From: Imperialibacter sp964351395
GTDB lineage: Bacteria > Bacteroidota > Bacteroidia > Cytophagales > Cyclobacteriaceae
Length of the DNA: 64,000 nucleotides
Assembly: GCA_964351395.1 (NCBI GenBank)
Contig: CAYGOF010000001.1
Location: 867,346 to 931,345 of the forward strand
Reading direction: 5' to 3'
Shown: positions 53,401 to 63,000 of the stretch, one piece after another
Layout: each line of letters opens with the position of its first letter
How positions within the stretch are numbered: position 1 is the first letter of the stretch
Notes under the pieces: model-generated
Told to the model about the DNA's origin: nothing
The model's database searches: none
Seen by the model: only the letters and a program-made list of their open reading frames with translations
Program-made: the position numbers and the translations under genes

Positions 53401-53680
53401 CAAGCGCTACCATTGGGTCGCCCTGCGAATGATGAGCTTCACTAAGAAAGGAATAGATGAGCGCAGTGAGCGTGTCTTGCTTCGGCTCTGAAAATTTTAT
53501 CAGGGCGTTTTCAAGCTCCATGATTCCTGCATAGTCATAGTCGTCATATGCTTTCTGAGCCTTTTCAAATGTTTTTTTGTCGCTCTTGTTATCGAATTTG
53601 TATTGAGCGCTGGCTGCCAAAAAACCAAAACAAAAAAGAGTAATTAGAATGAATCTGATAGACAAAATATTGGGTTTCAT
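50477..53680 (-). CDS. Secreted TPR-CHAT protease-like protein with Arg-Gly repeat linker
   Basis: A 1067-residue protein with a signal peptide (MKPNILSIRF... ending ASAQ). Residues about 60-480 are tetratricopeptide repeats, including a block with YSEAEKYYTESLRIRKRTLG. A middle helical region (about 490-770) leads to the CHAT caspase-like domain at about 780-1067. His912 (VATHGFF) and Cys981 (LSACETG) match the CHAT catalytic dyad. Between about residues 805 and 855 there is a tandem Arg-Gly-Thr linker. CHAT domains are proteases often controlled by TPR or caspase-like systems; secreted forms in Bacteroidota are not well studied. No T9SS tail is visible. The gene is divergent from the giant surface-protein gene. 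Confidence 0.9.
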   Translation of the reverse strand: MKPNILSIRFILITLFCFGFLAASAQYKFDNKSDKKTFEKAQKAYDDYDYAGIMELENALIKFSEPKQDTLTALIYSFLSEAHHSQGDPMVALDYYHKELALRQAIQPKSDYDYSSIMSNLASLAMMMGEYEESEKMYLELAEEDKKAFGVKSGEFALTVKNLADLYKSMGRYSESEATLRKLMRDVGKDNPEYPSIVTNLAILYYTTGEFSKSERTFDTALELLENTVGAASVDYATALGSLSFLYQSQGMYAEADETIQNAISILDRLQGENNMQRSLLINYAGIVKFRLGLYDDAVDYMNEGLALDAELYGEESVSYAYSLDLLATIYSYQGSYEKAIETYDKALDIIGAVIGEESFDYSYTQANLALAYINGGRLDEALATMNSVLAKDKTILGDDHPDYANSVHNMGNLQFKRDSYSEAEKYYTESLRIRKRTLGTNHPKYAETTNKLAVLKWAQKDPKSAEAFYKETFDNFFTQINAYFPILSEDEKSTFYYTKLRSAFEEFNSFAIDRSSDNPALIGDMYNIQLATKGLILYATSKVRESILNSGDTVVINKYQEWISQKERIAKLYSSNDEELEVRDAKIDSLSTLADGLERDLSKASVAFSNTFVQKDYTWQNVREKLKPGEAAIEIIRFKEFKPDLSGSFTENVYYAALIVRSDTEDNPDLVIIRNGNQMEDRYLANYRNAIRYKIEEDFSYSLFWKPIANKLEGIKKVYFSPDGAYNQISIYTLRNPDTGNYTLDELEIQVVTNTKDLVEEKKSSPLQTKDGKAMLIGYPNYNKGSFEDIMAQDSVAASVVNAVAEGRGESREVRGTRGTRGTRGSRGADEEGNTRGLSRGLPRGIRGNLNRYVTSNDLLALLPGTKVEVEKINALYASSDTESEIVLGDNAIETSLKEVRYPRTLHVATHGFFLEDPKPEEAIDTKYIGNPLLKSGLIFAGANSFLATGEVIDDDGILTAYEAMNLNLEGTELVVLSACETGLGEIKNGEGVYGLQRAFRVAGAKSMIMSMWTVDDDATQELMTHFYEEWLKTGDKHMSFINAQKALKLKYPEPYFWGAFIMVGE

Positions 53681-54032
53681 AAACCGGAGAATTTAGGTTG
53701 ATCGCTTCAACTAACCAAGGTACAACATAGAAATATAATTATCTCAAAAAAAAATTGGATTTCTCCAACTCGTGCAAATGTAGACCGAGTTTTTTTAAAT
53801 AGAAGGTTGTTACCGTTAAAAATATTTTTTTCCAAAGTTGAACGGCGGTATAGAAAAATATGGGTTTTGAGCTTATGTTTAGTGTTTGAAGCGGTAAAGA
53901 CATTTTTTTTCTTAACCAATTCTAAATTTACTTTGCCGCCAGCTGTTGATCATTTCTATTGTATTGTGCTCATAAAGAGGGCCTTGCCAACTACAGTCTT
54001 TCATATTCATATCATTCCGTTCGGGGTTTACT
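53681..54032. other. Divergent intergenic region between CHAT and giant surface protein genes
   Basis: About 350 bases, AT-rich with runs of A and T. It must hold the promoters for both genes. A TACTTTG element near 53930 resembles a shortened Bacteroidota -7 box for the rightward gene, but spacing and -33 sequence do not confirm it. No ORF or RNA gene is recognised. Confidence 0.5.
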
Positions 54033-57000
54033 ATGCCTAAATTTAAGTTTCGCTTTTCATCAGTCAAGGTACTGTTAGTGGTGGGTTTCATTTTGCTGTC
54101 GTTTACACAGGCTTTTTCTCAGGCTTTCATCACCACATGGGTTACAACCGATGGTACTATTACCGTGCCTACTTTAGGCGGTGGCTACAATTATGATGTT
54201 TCCTGGACCAACCTTACAAATCCGGGCATATCGGAAGGTTCCCTTTTGGCCCAGACCGGAGACGCGGTTCTCACAAGCCTGGAAAATGGTAGTACTTATC
54301 AGGTGGCTATCACAGGCAATTTTCCAAGGATTTATTTTAATAATACGGGAGATGTTCAAAAGATAGTTGGTCTTTCGCAATGGGGTAGTATCTCCTGGAC
54401 CTCTTTTCAATTGGCGTTTTATGGGGCTATTAATATGGAAATTACAGCTACAGATGCTCCTGATTTAAGCAATGTAACTGATTTGTCTTTTATGTTTTTC
54501 CAAACCACCTACCCTGAGGTTTTTGAAGGGGCTGATTTTAGTAATTGGAATACAGCCAACGTGACAAATATGTCCAGCATGTTTGAAAGCACATCTTTCA
54601 ACTTAGATATAAGTGGCTGGAATACATCTAATGTTACTGACATGAGTTATATGTTTTCGTTTGCCTATTACTTCAATCAAGATATAGGTAATTGGGACGT
54701 GTCAAAAGTGACGGATATGTCATATATGTTCGAGAGTGCGGGATATTTTGACCAAAATCTTGGTGCGTGGGATGTGACCAGTTCTAGCAGGGCATCGTTA
54801 AATATGGAATTCATGTTCGACGACAGTGGTTTGTCTACATCGAACTATGATGCCACTCTCATAGGTTGGGCGGGGCAGTCGCCTCTTGAAACTTCAGTAA
54901 TTCTTGGAGCATCAGGAGTTAACTTTTGCAACAGTTCCTCAGAACGAGCATTGCTTGTGGCAGGTTCAAGCTGGACGATTACTGATGCCGGCCAGCTTTG
55001 TAATCCCTTTGTCACCACCTGGGTAACGACTGACGGCACTATTACCATCCCAACATTTTCTGGCCCTACCTACAATTACGACATCACCTGGACCAACCTT
55101 ACGAATGCTCTGCAGGGAGATGGCTCAATTGCTGGGCAAACTGGCGACTATCAAATCACAGGGCTGACAAATGGAGACACCTATCAGATTGAAATTTCCG
55201 GTGATTTTCCCAGAATTTACTTTAATAGCGGACCAGAAAAGGACAAAATCAGGACGATTGAGCAGTGGGGCGACGTCGTTTGGGTCAGCATGGAATCAGC
55301 TTTTCTTGGTTGCGGTCTCTTCCTCTACAATGCAACAGACACACCGAACCTGAACAATGTAACGAGTTTGAACAATATGTTCAGCGGGGCCACGTCGTTC
55401 GATGGAAATATTGGGAATTGGGACGTAAGTAACGTGACGGACATGGGCTATATGTTTTACTCGTCGTCCTTTAATCAAGATTTGAGTACCTGGGATGTTA
55501 GTAATGTGACAAATATGGCAGGCATGTTTTACGGCACGCCCTTCAATCAGGACATTAGTGCGTGGGACGTCAGCGGTGTCACAGCCATGGACTACATGTT
55601 TACTCAGACGACGTCTTTCAACCAGAGCCTTGCCAGCTGGAACGTTAGCAGTGTTACCATCATGGACAACATGTTCAATCAGGGACTCGCATTCAATCAG
55701 GATCTGTCGACCTGGAATGTAGCCAATGTCACCAGCATGAACTCCATGTTTGCCGGTGCCGAATCTTTTAATCAAAATGTAAGTACCTGGGATGTTAGTG
55801 GCGTCACCAGTATGATTGGCATGTTTAACAATAGCCTTGCTTTCAATCAGGATCTGAGTGCCTGGGATGTAACTAGTGTGACCAATATGAGCCTGATGTT
55901 CTTTAATGCTACTTCTTTTAATCAGGACTTGAGTAGCTGGGATGTCTCGGGTGTATTAAACATGAACTACATGTTTTCGGGAGCCTCATTTTTTAACAAA
56001 TCATTAGCAGCGTGGGATGTTTCAGGTGTTATCAGTATGAATGGCATGCTTGAAAATTCGGGGTTGTCGGTTGCTAACTATGATGCTACTTTGAGTGGCT
56101 GGTCTGCATTGACCCTTCAAACTAATGTTACTCTGGGAGCGACTGGCCTTTACTACTGTGCATCAGCAACTGACAGGCAATTCATTGAAACGAACTTCAC
56201 CTGGACCTTTGATGGTGACACTGAAAATTGCCCCACTGATTATTGCGCTTCTGGCGCAAGTGATTCTGCTGATTCAAAAATAGAGGCATTTTCGATGGGA
56301 GGAGTGAGCACTTCCGACTATTCTTCCTGCCAGTCATACACTGACTATAGTTCGGAGTTTATTTTGTTGACTCCAGCATCTGTCAACCCTTTTTCTCTTG
56401 ACGTTGGCACTTGCAGTGGCGACTACGATAAGATTGCGAAGATTTTTGTGGACTGGGATAACGATTTTGTTTTTTCGCCCGGGGAATTGGCCTACACATC
56501 GGCGGTAAGCAATACACCCACCAGCTTCAATGATAACATTACTGCGCCAATAGATGCAGTGCTTAATACACTGCTGAGATTGCGCATAGTGGTGATGGAA
56601 ACGACTATTGCCGAAGATGTGCAAGCCTGCGGTTCCTACAGCTATGGCGAGACAGAAGACTATTCTGTCTATGTTTCTGACGCCGCAATCAATGCTGGTG
56701 TTACTGCCATTACATCACCGCTTTCGACGATTGTTGGCGATTATCAGGTGAAGGCAAGGATCACCAACTTTGGCCAGGATCCGATTCAGAATTTTGACGT
56801 TAGCTATTCAATTGATGCAGGAGCGATAACGGCAACGGAAACCTTCACGGGAACCATCAACCCCCAACAAACACAAGAATATACGTTTACCAATCTGGCC
56901 AACCTAGCAGTTGTGGGGACGTATCAGCTTGCCGTAAGTGTAGCAGTTGCCGGAGATGAAGTTCCTGCGGACGATGTTATCAGTGCCGATATTCAAGTAT

Positions 57001-60000
57001 CTACGCCCATCACCATCTTTCCCTATTTTGAAAGCTTTGAAAGTGGAGATGGAGGCTGGCAAGTGGGGGGGATAAATCCTTCATGGAATCATGGGTTCCC
57101 CAGCGGTACTGCTATCAATAGTGCAGCAGATGGAGATCAGATTTTTGCAACTAGTCTTGAATCACCGTATAATGCTAACGAAAACAGCTACATTGAAAGC
57201 CCATTTTTTGATGTTTCCGGACTGGTGAATCCTACCATCCGTTTTTCGCTGAACTATGATATGAATTTTAATGCTGGCGATGGATTTGAAACCTTTGACT
57301 TTGCAAATGATATTGCCTATGTAGAATACTCAACGTCCGAAGGTGTTTGGAATGTACTAGGCAATGCAAACGACAACAACTGGTACACAGTCAGCAGCAA
57401 TTCTCCTTCCTCAACAGTATCAGGTACTGATGGCTGGTCCGACATCTCGGGTGGCTGGCAGCAGTATAGTTATGACTTGAGTTCTCTTAACCTTACCAGT
57501 GGCGTGCGGTTCCGGCTGCGTTTTGAAACGGATGAGACAAGTAGCCCATTTTATGATGGGGTAGGGTTCGACAAGATTCTTATTTACGACAACGTACCCG
57601 CTTCTTTAGTTGTAACTTCAACGGCTGATTCGGGCCCAGGCACTTTGCGACAGGCTATTTTAGATGCCAGCACGGTATCCGTTGACACCATCAGATTTAA
57701 TCTACCAGCCAGCTCCGTAATCACAGTGCTTTCTACCCTGGATATTGGCACCAAGCAGCTCGTTATCAATGGCTATGAAGTAGACAACCTTGTCATCAAT
57801 GGCTCAGGGGATATAGACCAGGGCAGCGGCGTGTTTGGCATCCAGGTTTTCTCTTCGCTGGCCCCGCTTACCCTCAGCCATCTTAACTTTACCAACGTTA
57901 ACTATACCGACCCATTGGTGGACGGAAATGTGGGTTCCCTACTAACTATTCAAGGAGATCTGAATATTGAATATTGCAGCTTTTTTGGTAGCAATATGAA
58001 TGGCCAACCTATGTTTCACCTGAAAAATGACTTTTTTGGATCTGGGCCACAGGTCCTCGTGAATGAGTCAACTTTTACAGGCAACAGTCTAATAAATGCC
58101 AGCGGTACTATTTTTAGCTTTATCGGCATTTGTGACGTGCTGATTACCAACAGCGTTTTTGACGGAAACGTGACCGACTTTGATGGTGGAGCGATTTATG
58201 CTGAAAAGGGTTCTATAGCAATAGAAAACACCACTTTTCAAGCAAACGAAGCTTATCTAGGAGGCGCTATAGCAGGCGGTGGTACTGGAGCTATTCTTAC
58301 ATTTAGTAATTCTACCTTTAGCAATAATATTGCCAACAGTGGCGGCGCAATCGACTACTCTTCAGGTTCGTTGCTGAGCATCAATAAAAGCACTATATCT
58401 GGCAATTCGGCGCTCAACTACGGTGGCGGCATTGAAGTTACCAGTGGATCACTCATTATTACCTCTTCTACCATCACCCTTAACCAAAGTAATAGTGACT
58501 TCGACGGAACTGGATGGGGAGGAGGCATTTACTTCAACTCGCTTGGGTCAGTTACTTTGAACAATACGATTTTAGCAGGTAACCTTGATGGCACCTACCC
58601 AGACGGCTTTGGCACATTCACATCTGCGGACTATAATTTTATTGGTGATAACACTGGCATGACATTTACTCCACTCACCAATGACTTAGTCGGAGACAAT
58701 ACTACCCCAATAGACCCCATACTTGAAACACTTGCTGATAACGGAGGTCCTACTTTAACACACCTGCCTGGTGTAGGTAGCCCGGTGATTGATGCTGGAG
58801 TGCCAACCGGTAACGGTGAAAATGACCAAAGAGGAGCCCCAAGGTTTGATGGTCTTCCTGATATCGGTTCGGTGGAAGCAGGGTCACGGGTACCAGCGGT
58901 CATATATGTAAAAGCCGATGCCGCTGGAACAAACGATGGCTCTTCATGGGCCGACGCATTTGTTGACTTGCAGGACGCCCTCTCCGTGGCGATAAGTGGA
59001 GACCAGATATGGCTAGCCAATGGTACCTACTTGCCAGATGCTGCTGATCCAGGTAACACGTCCCTATCTTTTGTTATCACTCAAAATGACCTGGAGATTT
59101 ACGGTGGCTTTGATGGTACCGAAACAAACCTGGCGCAGCGATTTGCTGACCCGTCGCAAACTGTTTTGAGCGGTGACTTAAATGGTGACGATGATACAAA
59201 CTTTAGTTTCATTGCTGACAATAGCAACAGCGTTGTAATCATAAGTAACGTCTCCGGAGTTTTCCTTGATGGCTTTACCATTAGTGGTGGCAGTGCTGCA
59301 ACCGACGGTGGAGGTATTTATTCTTCATCTGCCGGTTTTAGCCTGAATAATATGGTGTTGGAATACAATCAGGCGGGCAGTAGTGGAGGTGGTGCTTATA
59401 TAATAGCCGGTGATGTAACTTTTATCAAAACGCATTTTCAAAATAACTACGCCACCACGGGCGGAGGAGCCTACCTGGACATCACAGAGCCATTTATCTA
59501 CAGGTGTATTTTCCAGTACAACGGCGGTGTGGCTGGTGCTGGCCTTTATATGAATGGGTCCAACCTGGTCGATGAGGCCCCAGGCTACTACAATAAGTTT
59601 ATAGGCAATACACAAGCTGGAGTAACTGGGGGAGGACTTTACCTGAGTGAAAGTTATTATCAAGCATTCCAGAATTTGTTTGCTGATAACTTTGCCTATG
59701 ACAATGGTGGTGCAGCGTATGTCGATGATCTTTCTACTTTCATCTCGGTTAACTCAACTTTTGCCAACAACGCATCGAATGACGCTACTGGCGGACTAAG
59801 CTTTATGCCCGGAGCTATTGTCGACATATATAATTCCATCTTCTGGGGTAATACGTCTGTGGCAGCATTGAATGGAAGCCTGCCCAGCATAAATGATGGC
59901 GGAGATTTTTATATTGCCAACTCCATTGTTGAAAACTGGGATCCAATAGAATATAGCAGCGTTACGGAGAACAATGTTTACACCACTGACCCTAATTTTT

Positions 60001-63000
60001 TTGATAGTGGAAGTGGCGACTATTCACTGCTAGTGGGGTCATCAGCTATTGATCTTGGAGATGATCTGGCCTTGGATGGATTCCTTTTTATTGACCTGTT
60101 GGATGAAGATGGTGATGGTAACTTTACAGAGCTCTTTCCTTTTGACCTGGGCAATAACCCAAGATACAGTGGCGTAAGTGTTGACATTGGTGCTTTTGAA
60201 AACCAGGGAGCGACCAATTCCGGACTTCCGCCCGTTATTTCATCCTTTTCACCTGTTTCGGGACCTGTAGGAACATCAGTTACGCTTACTGGAACCGGCT
60301 TTAGCCCATCTTTCGCCGATAACGTTATTTATTTCGGAGGTATGCCTGTAGTACCCATTGCGGGAAATACATCTTCTTTAACATTCAATATTCCGTCAGG
60401 CGCAGCCACAGTTTCCTCAATTGAGGTAGTCGACAAGCTATCCGGACAAGTAGCAAATTCGCTGCATACGATAACGTCGGGCGAAAGACAGTTTGTGGTC
60501 ACAGTAACTCCAAATTATAATCCGTTCTTTTCTTCTGAATCCATAGCCCTGACATCGACATCAGCTCCAAGCAAAGTGTTGTCCGCTGATTTTAATGCCG
60601 ATGGAAATGCTGATATCGTTTTAGCCAATCCTCTAGGGTCTCTAATAGGTGGGTCGTTAAAAGTAGCCTTAGGGACGGGAGCAGGTACGTTTGGTAGCTT
60701 TAACGACTATGTATTAACAAATGGTGATGACATCACTAGTATTGTCATAGGTGATTTTAACGGAGATGGGTTTTTTGATATTGCGGCATCTCATTTGAAC
60801 CCGGGGCAAGAAATAGAAATCATGCATGGAGCTGGCGATGGAACTTTTACCAGTGGCGCTATTATTGACTTGACGACTGCATTAGTTAGCGCCTACCAAA
60901 TGGATGTGGCTGATTTTGATAATGACGGGCATTTAGACTTGGTATTTAGTACTATTTCATCGCAAGATTTAGGCGTAATCCTTAGTAATGGAGATGGCAC
61001 CTATTCGGATGTGGTGTTATATCCTGTGACTGGGGAGGCCCTGGATGTGGTTACCGGTGATTTCAATAATGATGGAAATGCTGACATTGTAAGTGCCAAT
61101 CAATCATCTAATGGGATTCATGTATTGCTTGGAGATGGCATAGGTGGATTTGGTACGGCTACTTTTTTTAATGGCACTCCCGGTACACCTCAGGAGTTGG
61201 TGGCAGGGGATTTCAATAACGATGGTAATCTTGACATTTTAACCAGGAATTTTTCTTCCGTCAATTTATTTATAGGCCTGGGAAATGGAATTTTTACCCA
61301 GAATAACACTTCAGTGACTCTTGGGCAAGAGGCACTTGTTGTTGGCAATTTTAATGGGGATGGCATTTTAGATATTGCCCTTGCCAACTATAGCACCAGC
61401 GAAGTTGAAGTCTATTTAGGCGATGGTATATCCTCTTTTTCTCTAAGTACTGCTGTTGCTTCTGGAACGGACATCAGATCTCTGGCTACTGCTGATTTCA
61501 ATTCAGATGATAAAGCAGACCTTATTGCACTCGATGTATCGGAGGAAGCAGTATATGTTCACTTGTGGTCCCCTCGACCTTTTGTGACTACGTGGGTGAC
61601 GACGGATGGGCAGATTACTATTCCCACTACGGGAGTGGGCTATGACTATGACGTAACCTGGACTAACCTTACCAATTCAGGAGTCGGAGATGGATCTGCC
61701 ACTGGTCTGACTAACAACTATACCATTTTTGGATTGACGAGTGGAGATACCTATCAGATAGAAATTGTTGGCGATTTTCCCGCGATCCTTTTCGATTATG
61801 GCACGGAAAGAAATAAGATCCAAACTGTCGAGCAATGGGGTGACATTGCCTGGACATCGATGGCTGATGCATTTTCGGGTTGTGAAAACCTTGAGATTAC
61901 AGCGTTGGATGCGCCGGATTTGAGTGGTGTTACCAGCATGGACTATATGTTTTTCTTTGCACTTGCACTGAACAGCGACCTCAATAATTGGGATGTTAGC
62001 AATGTCACCACTATGGAGGGTCTGTTTTTCAATGCCACTTTGTTCAATGGAAATATTGGTGCGTGGGATGTTTCGAGCGTGACGAACATGTCCTTCATGT
62101 TTTATGATGCCCCTGCCTTCAATCAAAACATTGGTGCATGGAATACTGTGAGTGTGACGGATATGCAGCAGATGTTTTATGGAGCGAGTGCGTTTGATCA
62201 GCCCATCGGTTCCTGGAATACTGCTAACGTGACAGACATGAACCAAATGTTTTTCAACGCAACCTCCTTCAACCAGCCCATTGGCAATTGGAACATGGGT
62301 AGTGTTCAATTTACTTATTCCATGTTTCAAAATGCCACTTCTTTCAATCAGGATATTGGCAACTGGAATGTGGTTGCAGTCACCAATATGGGAGACATGT
62401 TCAATGCCGCCACGGCTTTTAATCAGGATATTGGTCTTTGGAATACGGGCAACGTCACCAGCATGTGGGGTATGTTTCAGGGTGCAACGGCCTTCAACCA
62501 GGACATCAGTGGCTGGAATGTGGCACAGGTCACGAACCTGAGAGATGTATTTAATGGCGCAACAAGCTTTAACCAAAACCTGGGTGCGTGGGACGTGACC
62601 AATGCCAGCCGAGCTTCATTGAACATGTCAAACATGCTTGACAATAGCGGCATGTCCAGAGCTAATTACGATGCTTCGTTGATCGGTTGGGCGGCTCAAA
62701 CGCCGTTAGCTACTCCTGTTACGCTTGGTGCCCTCGGGGTAGAGTATTGCAACGCATCAGCTGCAAAAGGCATTCTCACTGCTGCTGGATGGACAATTAC
62801 TGATGCTGGCCAAGTCTGCAATCCATTCATTACCACATGGTTAACTACAACACCAAGTGAAACCATTACAATACCTATTAATGGTACTGGGTTCAATTAC
62901 ACTCTTGATTGGGAGGAAGTAGGAAATGAGGGCGTTAACTTCGGTTCAGTTGGGCCATTTAATGATGGTAATGCTCCGCATAGTTTCGTTTTGCCTACTG

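Noticed and set aside
55296..55775. 159-aa antisense ORF within DUF285 block B
   Set aside because: Same cause: it is a shadow of the repeat-rich sense frame.
61677..62576. 299-aa antisense ORF within DUF285 block C
   Set aside because: Long antisense frames are expected opposite a repetitive coding region; its translation mirrors the period of the sense repeats (HxGDIxxIPxxxILIExR-type repeats). It has no start context.
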